From Sorangium cellulosum So0157-2 (GTDB lineage Bacteria > Myxococcota_A > Polyangia > Polyangiales > Polyangiaceae): a stretch of DNA of 64,000 bases. A program made the translations under genes and the position numbers. The stretch is taken from assembly GCF_000418325.1 (NCBI RefSeq), contig NC_021658.1, positions 11,608,001 through 11,672,000 on the forward strand. Reading direction: 5' to 3'. Below are positions 35,702 to 44,503 of the stretch, in pieces (within the stretch, counting starts at the first letter, position 1; each line of letters begins with the position of its first letter). The notes beneath the pieces were generated by a model. It saw only the letters and a list, made by a program, of their open reading frames with translations. It searched no databases and was not told the origin of the DNA.

Positions 35702-36919
35702 TCAATAGCTCAGCTTGAGCCCGACGCAGGAGAGCAGCGCGGGGCGGCCGGTGCGCCCCACCTCCGTGCCCGCGACGGCCAGGACCGGCTCCGTCGCGAG
35801 CAGGACGACGTCGAGCTGCGCCAGCGCGGTGAGCTCGGGCGTGATGCGGACCCCGAGGCCGCCTCCCAGGGCGACCCCCGCCGTGACGAAGTCCTCGTGC
35901 CTCCCCTCCGCCGGGAGGCTCGCCTGGCCATCGATCGAGGCGTGATAGGCCCCCACCCCGAGCGCGATCACGGGATAGAGCCGCGCCGCTTCCGCGTCGA
36001 AGGCGTAGGCGAGCCCCAACGTCGCCAGCGTCTGCCGCAGCGTCACGCTGCCCGCCGGCGCGTCGAGGCGATGTTCGAGGATCCCTGGAACGAAGGTCGC
36101 TCGCAGCGAGAGGCGCGCCGCCAGGGCGTGCTCGACCCGGAGATACACCGACGAGACGCCCCCGAGCTCGCCGATGAGGTGCGCGGAGCCTGCTTCGAGG
36201 CTGTCCCGGCGTCGCTCGGCCCCGCGGGGCGCCGCGTTGGCCTCGTGAGGAGCGCGCCGCTCGGGCAAGGCAGAGCCGCCCCCGGTCGGCTCGTTCGCCG
36301 ACCCGGCGGCCTCCCGCGCCGTCCGGGCATCGGCCTGCGCCGCCCCGGCGGCCTCCTTCGCCATCCCGCCGGTCTCGGTCCCCTTCGCCGGCCCGGCGGC
36401 CTCCTTCGCCGGCTCGGCGATTGCGCGCTCGGCCGGCGGCGACGCCTGCGCGATCCACCGCGCGATCTCGGGCGGCAGCTCCCGCCTGCGCGCGCCGATC
36501 ACCTCGACCAGGCTCGCGCGAAGCAGCTCGGCCGAACGCACGGCCAGATCGCTCACGGCGTTGGTCACGTCCGGGTCGCCGAGCTCCACGCGCCGGACGA
36601 CGGTCTTCTTCATCACGTGGTCGGCGACCCAGATGTCGGCCGCCGCGCCGCGATCGGACTCGAGGATCGCGATGGCCGCGAGCGTCCCCTCCGCCCCCTC
36701 GACCTGCGCGCGCCCGTCGGTGCCCGACGTGCCCTCGGCGGAGCGGACCGAGAAGCCGACCGCCCGCAGCTCACCCGTCAGGCGGACGGTGGCCTCGTCG
36801 ACGACCTTTCCGGCGCGCTGCGGGCGCACCACGACCACATGGAAGCCCTCCTCGGCGCTCGCCTCGCAGGGCATGAGGAGCGCCGCGCACACGGCGAACG
36901 CGAGCCCCCACACCCTCAT
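35702..36919 (-). CDS. Outer-membrane beta-barrel protein of sigma/FecR operon
   Basis: The product is 405 residues with a signal peptide ('CAALLMPCEASAEE'). Residues ~25-165 are a mixed alpha/beta periplasmic domain. Residues ~170-235 are an Ala/Glu-rich coil with repeated EAAG words. The last ~165 residues look like an eight-strand barrel ('GELGGVSSVYLRVEHALAAR', 'AGVALGGGLGVRITPELTAL', 'PALLSCVGLKLSY') ending in an aromatic residue, as outer-membrane proteins do. The start overlaps the FecR stop by 4 nt. It is probably the surface output of the sigma/FecR module. Confidence 0.75.
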   Translation of the reverse strand: MRVWGLAFAVCAALLMPCEASAEEGFHVVVVRPQRAGKVVDEATVRLTGELRAVGFSVRSAEGTSGTDGRAQVEGAEGTLAAIAILESDRGAAADIWVADHVMKKTVVRRVELGDPDVTNAVSDLAVRSAELLRASLVEVIGARRRELPPEIARWIAQASPPAERAIAEPAKEAAGPAKGTETGGMAKEAAGAAQADARTAREAAGSANEPTGGGSALPERRAPHEANAAPRGAERRRDSLEAGSAHLIGELGGVSSVYLRVEHALAARLSLRATFVPGILEHRLDAPAGSVTLRQTLATLGLAYAFDAEAARLYPVIALGVGAYHASIDGQASLPAEGRHEDFVTAGVALGGGLGVRITPELTALAQLDVVLLATEPVLAVAGTEVGRTGRPALLSCVGLKLSY

Positions 36920-38220
36920 GGAGGGCCGAGGATCTCCGCCGCGGCGCCCGCGAACGCCCCGTGCGGGTGCCGCGCGAGGTATTCCTCGGCGATCGGCCGG
37001 GCCGCGTCTTTGCCACGAGAGGTGCGCGTCACGAGCATCTTCCGCCCGAGCGCCTCGGCCGCGAGCGGTCCACCGGGCGACTCGGACAGGTACTGCTCAT
37101 ACCAGGAGATCGCCTCCGCGGGCGAGCTCGCCTCGGCCATGCGGCCGAGGAGGAACGCGGCCGAGCGCGCCTCGGGCGAGCCGGCGAAGCGCGAGCGCTC
37201 GGCGAGCAGCGCGCGCCGGGCCAGGTCGTTCCGCCCCGTGTAGCGCGCGGCGTCGGCCAGCGCGGCGATCTCGGGCAGCGGGCTCGCGTCGATGGTCGCG
37301 TCGATGCCCCGGGCCTCCGCGTCCGCGATCGCCCCGGCGAAATCGCCCCGGGCCACGCGCTCGCGGTAGCTCTGCGGGACCGGCGCGTCGGTCCTGGCCG
37401 GCGCGTCGGTCCTGGCCGGCGCGTCGACCCTGGCCGGCGCATCGACCCTCGCCGGCGCATCGGGCTCCGGCGCGTCGGCCATGGCGGGCGCATCGACCCT
37501 GGCCGGCGCGTCGGGCTCACCCGGAGCGCCGTCCTCGGGCACAGACGCGTCGATGTCGGCCCTCGGACCCGCGATCGTGAGCTCGCGCCGGCCGGTGTCG
37601 GCGACCAGGCGCTGGCCGCCCTGGAGCGTGACGCCGCCCCAGACGAGCGGGCCGCGGACCGAGACCGAGCCGCTCTGCACGGTCACCTCGAGCCGCTCCT
37701 GCTGCCAGCGCAGCTCGAACTCCGTGCCCGTCACGGTGACGGTGAACGGCCCTGCCTCCGCGACCCACTCGGCCTCCGGCAGGTGCACGACCTCGAAGTG
37801 CGCGGCGCCGCTCTCGAGGTGGATCTGCGCGCCGCGCTCCGTCACGGCGGCGATGCGCCCGCGCGCGCCCGGGGCGAAGCGGATGGTCGTCCCCTCGCTG
37901 AAGCGCGCCGTCGCCCCGCTCGCCTCCGCCAGCACATAGCTGTCCGCGGGCGCGGCGTCGTCGATCCGGTAGCTGAGGCGCGCCGCCGGGCGGAGCCAGA
38001 CGAGCCCGAGGATCACGAGCAGCGGCGCGAGCGCGGCGGGGATGAGCCAGCCTCGCCGCGGCGCGAGCGGCAGCACGGGCCGCTCGACCTCCTCGATGAG
38101 CCGCGCGCGCCCGCGCGCGAGCGCGGCGTCCGTCCGCGCGACCGCCCCTGCCTCCCGCGCCAGCGCCGTGAGCCGCTGCAGGGCGACCTCCGGCGGAACC
38201 TCGGGCTTCGGCTCAGCCAT
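36916..38220 (-). CDS. FecR-domain anti-sigma / transmembrane signalling protein
   Basis: The product is 434 residues. A cytoplasmic helical N-terminus (~1-55) and one TM helix ('GWLIPAALAPLLVILGLVWL') precede a FecR domain ('EGTTIRFAPGARGRIAAVTE', 'TVTVTGTEFELRWQQERLEV', 'GGVTLQGGQRLVADT'). A DAPAR(V/T) repeat stretch and C-terminal TPR-like helices follow. It overlaps the sigma factor by 8 nt and the barrel gene by 4 nt. It probably sequesters the co-encoded sigma factor and senses a periplasmic cue through the FecR and TPR parts. Confidence 0.85.
   Translation of the reverse strand: MAEPKPEVPPEVALQRLTALAREAGAVARTDAALARGRARLIEEVERPVLPLAPRRGWLIPAALAPLLVILGLVWLRPAARLSYRIDDAAPADSYVLAEASGATARFSEGTTIRFAPGARGRIAAVTERGAQIHLESGAAHFEVVHLPEAEWVAEAGPFTVTVTGTEFELRWQQERLEVTVQSGSVSVRGPLVWGGVTLQGGQRLVADTGRRELTIAGPRADIDASVPEDGAPGEPDAPARVDAPAMADAPEPDAPARVDAPARVDAPARTDAPARTDAPVPQSYRERVARGDFAGAIADAEARGIDATIDASPLPEIAALADAARYTGRNDLARRALLAERSRFAGSPEARSAAFLLGRMAEASSPAEAISWYEQYLSESPGGPLAAEALGRKMLVTRTSRGKDAARPIAEEYLARHPHGAFAGAAAEILGPP
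37382..37520 (-). repeat. 18-bp in-frame tandem repeat in the FecR-domain gene
   Basis: About seven copies of an 18-bp unit (GGCGCGTCGGTCCTGGCC on the plus strand) encode the hexapeptide DAPAR(T/V) repeatedly. The first two are identical and later ones diverge. Because the unit is a multiple of three, expansion or loss would only change linker length between the FecR and TPR parts. Confidence 0.85.
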
Positions 38221-38857
38221 CGCTCGCCTCCTCCGCGGGCGCGACGTAGGCGGCGAGGAGCGGATCTCGCTCGGCCATCGCGTGGACGCGCGCGGTCACC
38301 TTGGCCAGGTGGCGCTTGGCCGTGGCGAGCGACATCCCGCTCGCCTGCGCGGTCTCGGCGAGCTCCAGCCCCTCGATGTGGCGCAGCACGAAGAGCAGCC
38401 GCGCCCGGTCGTCCAGCGTGTCGAGCATCGCGTAGAGCCGCGCGACCGCCTCGCGCGCGCCCACGTCGACGCCCGCGGCGGGCTCGTCGGGCAGCACGCC
38501 GCTGTCGGTCAGCGAGAGCCAGCGCCGGAACCGCCGGCGCCGCAGCGCCGACCGCGCCACGCGCACGGCGATGCCGAGGAGGAACGGGCGCAAGGCCGCG
38601 GGATCGCGCAGGTTCTTCACCTCGCGGAAGAACTGCAGGAACGTCTCCTGGGCGTGGTCCTCGACGTCCCCGCCCGGGCCGAGCACGCGGCGGAGCAGGC
38701 CGTGCACCAGCGCCCCGTAGCGGTCCCACACGGCGCCCGCGGCGCCCGGCTGCCCCTCGGCGGCCGCGCGGGCGAGGCCGGCGTCATCCAGGTCGGCCAG
38801 GGGGCTCGCGCGGACGAGCGTGAGCCGGGGGGCGAGGGCTGGGCTGGACAGGAGCAC
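38213..38857 (-). CDS. ECF-type sigma factor
   Basis: The 214-residue product (GTG 38857; later starts possible) has region 2 'ALVHGLLRRVLGPGGDVEDH' / 'AQETFLQFFREVKNLRDPAA' and region 4 'ARLLFVLRHIEGLELAETAQ' / 'ASGMSLATAKRHLAKVTARV'. It is co-transcribed with the FecR protein and barrel downstream, the arrangement of a cell-surface-signalling sigma module. It is divergent from the small gene at 39005. Confidence 0.9.
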   Translation of the reverse strand: MLLSSPALAPRLTLVRASPLADLDDAGLARAAAEGQPGAAGAVWDRYGALVHGLLRRVLGPGGDVEDHAQETFLQFFREVKNLRDPAALRPFLLGIAVRVARSALRRRRFRRWLSLTDSGVLPDEPAAGVDVGAREAVARLYAMLDTLDDRARLLFVLRHIEGLELAETAQASGMSLATAKRHLAKVTARVHAMAERDPLLAAYVAPAEEASDG

Positions 38858-39004
38858 GGGAGCTGAAATAGGTGGTCGCGGGGCGGCCCGGGTGGCTCAC
38901 AAAAGAGACGAGGGGCGATCGCCGCGCTCGGCCCCGCGGAGGGCGCTCCGGTGGCTGGTCCTCGATCGGGATTTCGCCGGCCGTCATGGCACACGCAGGG
39001 CACG

Positions 39005-39286
39005 ATGCAGGCAGCGGCCAAGATCCAGATCACGATCCCGGTGGATCGTCGCGTCGAGCTGAAGCTCCCGGAGGACCTGCCCGTGGGTCCAGCCGAGGTG
39101 ATCGTCCTCGTCTCGCTGCCGAACGCACCGGCGGACCCGCTGGCTGGCGAGGAAGGCCTGCTCGACGCCGAGGCCGAGATGGCGCTCGATCAGGATGGCC
39201 GCTTCCGCACGGACGGCGGGCTCGTCGTCTTCGAGGCGAAGCTCGCTCCCGAGCTCCAAGACGAGCTGGACCCTCAGAAGCGATAA
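39005..39286 (+). CDS. Small antitoxin-like hypothetical protein
   Basis: The product is 93 residues. The N-terminus 'QITIPVDRRVELKLPEDLPV' followed by 'PAEVIVLVSLP' is the beta-hairpin pattern found in small proteins encoded next to PIN toxins. No toxin gene follows here. The C-terminal half is acidic and helical. There is no clear ribosome-binding site. Its 3' end overlaps the convergent gene by 13 nt. It is possibly an orphan antitoxin; confidence in function is low. Confidence 0.5.
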   Translation: MQAAAKIQITIPVDRRVELKLPEDLPVGPAEVIVLVSLPNAPADPLAGEEGLLDAEAEMALDQDGRFRTDGGLVVFEAKLAPELQDELDPQKR

Positions 39287-39678
39287 ACGCCTTCGACGGC
39301 CACGCCGACCGAGATCCCGGACCATGCGATCCCAGGGATATACGTCGTATGTACCGTTCCTCTACCGCCGAGCCCGCTCTCCCGTGCGGGCAACAGCATC
39401 GCGCCCAGATGGAGCAACAACACGCAACGTCGCATCACGCACCTCCGATGCCGCAGACACGCCAGATCTGCCGCTCCGCTGCCAGCCCGGATGGGCTCAT
39501 TGTCGGCTATCTGCTCATTGTAGGCGGCTCTCGCGCGCTCGTAACGCAGCACCACCTCTTCGCTCACGCCGAACTGCTCGGCCAGAGCGCGCCGCTCCGC
39601 CGGCGACATACCGCTGGATCGCAGCTTGCGCACGATCTCCCAGATGAGAAGGATGTCTTTTGACCATTCAACGCTCAT
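39274..39678 (-). CDS. Small HTH-like protein fused in frame to a short secreted-type C-terminus
   Basis: The open frame encodes 134 residues from ATG 39678. The first ~60 ('DILLIWEIVRKLRSSGMSPA', 'ERRALAEQFGVSEEVVLRYE') look like a helical HTH-type segment. From internal ATG 39435, preceded by GGAGGTG, a hydrophobic leader ('MRRCVLLLHLGAMLLPA') and a barrel-like ending ('SVGVAVEGVYRF') follow. The second part may be a separate 53-residue truncated membrane or secreted protein, because the same upstream and start sequence recurs at 40209 for another gene. Either reading is possible. Confidence 0.45.
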   Translation of the reverse strand: MSVEWSKDILLIWEIVRKLRSSGMSPAERRALAEQFGVSEEVVLRYERARAAYNEQIADNEPIRAGSGAADLACLRHRRCVMRRCVLLLHLGAMLLPARESGLGGRGTVHTTYIPGIAWSGISVGVAVEGVYRF

Positions 39679-39723
39679 ACCCCTAACCCAGCTCACATCC
39701 TTCCAATAGCGAGAGGACGCCGG

Positions 39724-40209
39724 TCACCGCGGAGGGGCATCTTCGCAGTCCTCGGCGCCGTCCGGACAATGGCCAGCCGGCGCCGGCCGGGCCGACATGA
39801 ACCGTTTTCCCCCACAGCGCACCCCCTGGGCCCAATCGGAGATCTTGAAGCCCAGAACCTTGACCCCCCTCATCGTCTCGCTGACGGTACGGGACAGCCA
39901 TCCGGGGACGTCGCCTCGGGCGGCTTCGCGGCGTGCGGCGCGGCGACGCGCCCAAATCTCCTCGTGGTCGACGACCTCGCCATTGATGACGACCACAGAT
40001 TCACGAGCGAACCATCGCTCGAGTCGCTCGTCCTCCTCCCATGCCTCGCTTCCGCGCGGCGCCTCGGCCGTCCCGGTGTACGGGCCCTCGATCGTGCCGG
40101 CGCCTGGACCGACCGACGCAATCCACGCTTGTCCACGAGCGGACGCTCCGTCGTCGGGAACAGAGCAGGTCAACAGGGCGAGCAGGAACAACGAGACACA
40201 TCGTCGCAT
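39724..40209 (-). CDS. Small lipoprotein, unknown function
   Basis: The 161-residue product starts at ATG 40209 with GGAGGTG upstream. It has a lipoprotein signal ('CVSLFLLALLTC'), a charged middle ('EEDERLERWFARESVVVING', 'EEIWARRRAARREAARG') and a Cys-containing tail ('CGGKRFMSARPAPAGHCPDG'). Its ribosome-binding site, start and first codons are identical over 19 nt to those at 39435, indicating duplication of the 5' end. No family is recognised. Confidence 0.6.
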   Translation of the reverse strand: MRRCVSLFLLALLTCSVPDDGASARGQAWIASVGPGAGTIEGPYTGTAEAPRGSEAWEEDERLERWFARESVVVINGEVVDHEEIWARRRAARREAARGDVPGWLSRTVSETMRGVKVLGFKISDWAQGVRCGGKRFMSARPAPAGHCPDGAEDCEDAPPR

Positions 40210-40787
40210 CACGCACCTCCGGCGCCGGAGAGGCGCCAGATCGTCCGCTTCGCCGGCGAGCCTGCGAGAGCCGGCCGACGCAACCGCGTACGAGGCCGCC
40301 GCGCGGCCGGGCAATCCGGCCGTCGCGGCGCGCGCACAATCCGTCCTTGTCGCAACATTTGCAGCGCCGAACGCGCCGGCTCGAGGGCGACCTGCACATC
40401 GATCCACCGGTGAGCGCCGCGCGCGCTCCGCTCGTGGCCAGCCGGGTCGCCGGCCTCTACGCCATCGCGCCGGCCAGGCGCAGGAGGGCCGCCCGCCGCC
40501 TTGGCTGATCCGAGAGCGAAAGGTATCGCGCCGAGCATGCGGCACACCGAGATCGATCGCGCACCGTACCGTACGCGACGACGGTATCTCCGGCGAGCGC
40601 TCCGCGTCAATCTGCGCCGCGGCACGTGGCCTGCGAGCGCGCGGGACGCCACGCTCGACCGCGAGGGGTCGTGCCCTGCATGGAGGCCGTGCGCTGCGCT
40701 GTGCTGGTCGATCTGTCCGATGTGGAGTGAAGTCCGGTCGGATCGAGTCGGAGCTGCCTCTGGACTACAGTGAAAGCGCTCCCCACT
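40210..40787. other. Non-coding or unassigned region upstream of the tandem array
   Basis: No gene is supported; all open frames here are Arg/Pro/Ala-rich and lack ribosome-binding sites. The part next to 40209 resembles the sequence next to 39435 (shared GCGCCAGATC-type words), so it may be a decayed copy of the HTH-like gene. The last 40 bases form one arm of an imperfect inverted repeat flanking the array. Confidence 0.5.
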
Positions 40788-41095
40788 GCAGTCCGGACCC
40801 CTCCGGATTGCAGCCCGGACCCCTCCGGATTGCAGCCCGGACCCCTCCGGATTGCAGCCCGGACCCCTCCGGATTGCAGCCCGGACCCCTCCGGATTGCA
40901 GCCCGGACCCCTCCGGATTGCAGCCCGGACCCCTCCGGATTGCAGCCCGGACCCCTCCGGATTGCAGCCCGGACCCCTCCGGATTGCAGCCCGGACCCCT
41001 CCGGATTGCAGCCCGGACCCCTCCGGATTGCAGCCCGGACCCCTCCGGATTGCAGCCCGGACCCCTCCGGATTGCAGCCCGGACCCCTCCGGATG
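40788..41095. repeat. 22-bp tandem array, 14 copies
   Basis: Unit GCAGCCCGGACCCCTCCGGATT is repeated 14 times head to tail (308 bp) with changes only in the first unit (GCAGTCC) and last unit (GGATG). Each unit contains the dyad CCGGA-CCCC-TCCGG. There are no spacers, so it is not a CRISPR array. The unit length is not a multiple of three and all frames are stop-free, but no start or ribosome-binding site supports translation. Flanks AGCGCTCCCCACTG and CAGTGGAGACGCT are imperfect reverse complements. Confidence 0.97.
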
Positions 41096-41222
41096 GCAGT
41101 GGAGACGCTATCCAGCAGGCATCATGGCGCCGGGAATGCGGTCGACGGCGCCGGGACGACGCGACGTGGTTCGCCGGCGCGCTCGTCCGCCGGCGGCATG
41201 GCGCTCTCGACCAGCAGCGCGG

Positions 41223-42107
41223 CTAGAAGTCGCCCGCGTCGCCGTCCGCCTCCTCGCTTTCCGCCGCCGCCTCCTCCGCCGCCGCCGCGTCCTTCTTCCT
41301 TCGCTTGAGCGACGTGAGCCCGAGCGTGACCTGCGCGCGCGTGCCGAACACGCCGCGGAACGTCGTGGCCCAATCGTTGTACCAGAGCCGGAGCGACTCG
41401 AGCGCGGCGAGCTGCGCCTCCTTGGCCTTCGCGATCTCGTCCCGGCGCAGCGCGGGCGCGGCCCTGTCCGGCGTCCTGTGCTCCTCCGCGGCGGCGATCA
41501 GCCGGCGCATCGCCTCGATCTTCTTCGGCGTGAGGCCGCGCTCGCCGAGCGTCTCGTACAGCTTCCGCGCGCCGGGCTCGGCGCTCGACGCGAGCTCGTC
41601 GACCCGGTTCAGGAACGTCTTCACCGAATCCACCACGGCGGGGCTGAGCGGCTGCTGCGCGAGGTCCTTGAAGAACGCGGCGGCGAACCGATCCGCGCTG
41701 TCGCGCGGCAGCACCCGCGGGATGAGCGCCCGCATCCGCGGGAACCAGAGGTTCTCGAACGCGTCGATCTCCTGGAGAAGGCGCATCCGCTCCGCGGAGA
41801 CGCCGGCCGCGACGTCGCGTTGATCGCTCTCCGCCAGCCAATGCTCGAATCGGCGGTTCTTGCCGGAAGCCGTGGTGTACAGCTCCCATCCGAGGTCGTG
41901 CTCCTTCTGCGTGTACCCGTGGCGCCGCGCCCGATCGAGGTACCTCGGTATGTTGAAGAGCAAGGTATGGACACGTCCGAGGAACGCCGTGGTCACGGCG
42001 TCGAGCTCCGTCGGCGTGGCTTCGTCGAGCGCCTCGTCGAGCGGCGCGGCCTCGGTCCGGTCAGCTTTGGATGCCTTTGGGGACTTTGATGTCTTGGGGT
42101 TGCCCAT
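41223..42107 (-). CDS. Uncharacterised helical protein
   Basis: The 294-residue cytoplasmic protein starts at ATG 42107 behind GGAGG. It has a Lys/Ser-rich N-terminus, a long helical body ('FLGRVHTLLFNIPRYLDRAR', 'GLTPKKIEAMRRLIAAAEEH', 'LWYNDWATTFRGVFGTRAQV') and an acidic Ala/Glu tail. No family with known function is recognised. It is followed 128 bp downstream by the 22-bp array, which could lie in its 3' untranslated region. Confidence 0.75.
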   Translation of the reverse strand: MGNPKTSKSPKASKADRTEAAPLDEALDEATPTELDAVTTAFLGRVHTLLFNIPRYLDRARRHGYTQKEHDLGWELYTTASGKNRRFEHWLAESDQRDVAAGVSAERMRLLQEIDAFENLWFPRMRALIPRVLPRDSADRFAAAFFKDLAQQPLSPAVVDSVKTFLNRVDELASSAEPGARKLYETLGERGLTPKKIEAMRRLIAAAEEHRTPDRAAPALRRDEIAKAKEAQLAALESLRLWYNDWATTFRGVFGTRAQVTLGLTSLKRRKKDAAAAEEAAAESEEADGDAGDF

Positions 42108-42340
42108 GAGATCCTCCAGCGAGGCAAGCTATACGGACGGACAAACCCATGTCACCCGCGGCGTGCGTCGGGAACGTGCCGTACACGGGGCTGCGGCGCC
42201 GGGGGTGAACCGGCCGCTCGCGCGGCGACTCCGCACCTGACGGAAAGATAAAGATAAGGCGCGGCGGAGCCGGTAGGGAAAGAGCGCTTCGCCTCCGGCC
42301 GCCGCCCGCCGAGCCACAGGAGCCGGCCGCACAGCGGCAG

Positions 42341-43267
42341 ATGCGCGCGCAGGCCGGGCGCCTCGTCGGCGGAGGTCACCTCGCGGAGGCGCGGGACGTT
42401 CACCTGTCCTTGTGGCGGGTGGGCAGGCGCCCGCTGGACGCGTTCAACGTCGGGACGCTGTCGCAGCGGATCCGGGACTACCCGACGGCTGCCGAGTACC
42501 TGACGCTCTGGCTGGGCCTTGTCGGGTCGCCGGAAGCGCCGAGAGGCCCGGCGCCCTGGACCGAGCAGGACCGACAGAAGCACGCCCAGGCGCGCGTGGA
42601 TCTCCAGGCGGCGCGCGAGCACGTGGGCGCGCTGGAGATCAACGTGAGCGATCCGGGCGCCGAGGTCCTCGTCGACGGCCGGCGGGTCGGCCTGTCGCCG
42701 CTCAGGGATCCGGTGTTCGTGTGGCCCGGACAGCATCGGGTGAGCGCGCGGCTCGGCGGCGCTCGGAAGGAGGAGCTCGTCACCGCGACGGCGGGCGGCG
42801 AGCACACGGTGCGGCTGGTGTTGCCGGCATCGCCCGCCGAGGCGCAGATCGACGGGGCCCGCGGCCCTCGCAGCGCCGCCGGGGCGCCCTCTTTGGCCCC
42901 ACCATCACCGGGGCCGGGCCCCGCGCGTCGATGGCTGACCGTGGGCGGGCTGGCCGCCACCTCGGCCGCGCTGGTCGTCTTCGGGGGGATCGCGGCCGGC
43001 GTGGCCGGCGGCGCGGCCGAGGAACGCGACGCGGCCCTCGCGCGGGTGCAGGCCGACAGCGTGAGCGGCTGCCCCGGCGGCGCCGCCTGCGGCCAGTTCA
43101 CGGACGCCGACGGGCGCGCGAAGACATGGACGGCGCTCTCGGCCGGCGCGTTCGTGGGGGCCGGCCTGAGCGCCGCGGGCGCAGCGGCCGCCTACCTGCT
43201 CCTGCCTGCCGGTCCGGTTCGCGTCACGACCGGGGGCGCCGGCGTGCAGCTCGCCACGTCCTGGTAG
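42341..43267 (+). CDS. PEGA-domain protein, probably lacking its 5' end
   Basis: The product is 308 residues. Residues ~85-165 hold a PEGA-type beta domain ('LEINVSDPGAEVLVDGRRVG', 'WPGQHRVSARLGG'). Two TM-like helices follow ('WLTVGGLAATSAALVVFGGI', 'GAFVGAGLSAAGAAAAYLLL'). Relatives normally begin with a signal peptide. Here ATG 42341 has no ribosome-binding site. Coding-like sequence continues in frame upstream ('AEPQEPAAQRQ') back to a stop near 42208 without any start codon. The signal peptide therefore seems to have been lost. Confidence 0.65.
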   Translation: MRAQAGRLVGGGHLAEARDVHLSLWRVGRRPLDAFNVGTLSQRIRDYPTAAEYLTLWLGLVGSPEAPRGPAPWTEQDRQKHAQARVDLQAAREHVGALEINVSDPGAEVLVDGRRVGLSPLRDPVFVWPGQHRVSARLGGARKEELVTATAGGEHTVRLVLPASPAEAQIDGARGPRSAAGAPSLAPPSPGPGPARRWLTVGGLAATSAALVVFGGIAAGVAGGAAEERDAALARVQADSVSGCPGGAACGQFTDADGRAKTWTALSAGAFVGAGLSAAGAAAAYLLLPAGPVRVTTGGAGVQLATSW

Positions 43268-43415
43268 TAGCGCCGGAGCTGCCAACTGTTGGAGAGCGGA
43301 TGTTGGAATGAGAATCTAGGGGCGCTGCCAACAATGCGCACTGCGACGCCGTATCGGTCGGAGCTGAGCGGTTCCGGGAGATCGCTTCTCCGGTTGTCTG
43401 GTAATCTGCCGGCCC

Positions 43416-44487
43416 ATGTCGAGGAGGCTCGGTGCGGGTGGGGTGCTCGTCGTGAGCGCGGCCCTGTGGATCGCGTGCGCCGGTGAGACGTCCGTGAGCG
43501 TGGGCGACCTCGAGGGGCGCCCCTGCGACGCGCGGGACGACTGCGCGGCGCACCTCGGCCTCGATTGCATCCGTGGATGCCTGCCTGTGCCCGACCGCGG
43601 GGGACAGGGTGTGCTGCCTGCAAGACACGGAGCCGTGCGGGCGGGAGTGCCGCCCCGCGAGCGAGTGCGCCGACGCGCAGGACGCCGGGGCCCCGCCTGG
43701 GGCTCCGACGACGTGCGGCACGCCTGAGGACTGCCCCAAACCCAGCAATCGGCAGTGCGGCATCGCGACGTGCAACGACGGCGTCTGCGGCCTTGATATC
43801 GTCCCTGAAGCTCGAAGCCAGCGCGAAGGCGACTGCGCCGTTCGCAAGTGCAGTGAGACAGGCAGGGGATACGACGTACCAGATCCCGACGATGTGTTCA
43901 ACGACGGCAACGAGTGCACGATCGATCATTGTGATCCGATCTTCATGACGCGGATACACACGCCTGTCGCCAGGGGTCCGTCGCCAGAGAGCTCTGGTTT
44001 CTGCGACGGGAATGGGCAGTGGACCGAGTGCTTGCATGACGACGACTGCGGACACCCGGAGTTTGTATGTTCCGACGCGGGCTCGTGCGTCCTGCGCCAC
44101 TGTGAAGACGGCTTGTTCGATTCGTTGCTCGGAGAAACCGCTCTTGACTGCGGCGGCCCCTGCGATCCGTGCCCGTCGGGGCAGCCATGCGACACCGGCA
44201 CGGACTGTGAGGAGCGTGTATGCAACACTGGTCATTGCGCTCGCGCGGTGTGCGATGATGGCCAGCAAAACGGCGCCGAGACCGGCATCGACTGTGGAGG
44301 CCCCTCGTGTGATCCGTGCCCAGCCGGGCAAGGGTGCGCAGCACACGTCGACTGCACGAGCGGAGTTTGCCGTCGCGGCAAGTGCGCCGCCCCATCGTGC
44401 GACGATGGCGTGGAGAACGGCAGCGAAAGCTCGATCGACTGCGGCGGCCCCTGCCACTGCGAAACCGACACAGGACAAGACCCGTAG
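43416..44487 (+). pseudogene. Cys-rich lipoprotein with frameshift near 43571
   Basis: ATG 43416 opens a lipoprotein signal ('VLVVSAALWIACAGE') and the start of a Cys-rich module ('GRPCDARDDCAAHLGLDC'). At about 43571 one extra base shifts the frame; removing it gives 'DCIVDACLCPTAGDRVCC', continuous to the TAG at 44487. The downstream part has three copies of a CDDGxxNGxExxIDCGGP-type module. Surface display is likely. It lies just upstream of, and may have been co-transcribed with, the RHS gene. Confidence 0.72.
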
Positions 44488-44503
44488 TGAGCGAGGTTCC
44501 GCC

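Noticed and set aside
39005..39286. Complete toxin-antitoxin module
   Set aside because: The small protein resembles an antitoxin N-terminus, but no PIN, RelE or other toxin gene is adjacent; the overlapping convergent frame is not toxin-like.
40788..41095. CRISPR array
   Set aside because: Units are directly contiguous with no unique spacers, and no cas genes are present; it is a simple 22-bp tandem repeat.
40770..41226. Repeat protein encoded by the 22-bp array (reading TPPDCSPDPSGL...)
   Set aside because: The unit is not a multiple of three, all frames are open by composition, no ribosome-binding site exists, and the frame runs into antisense of the gene at 41223-42107.
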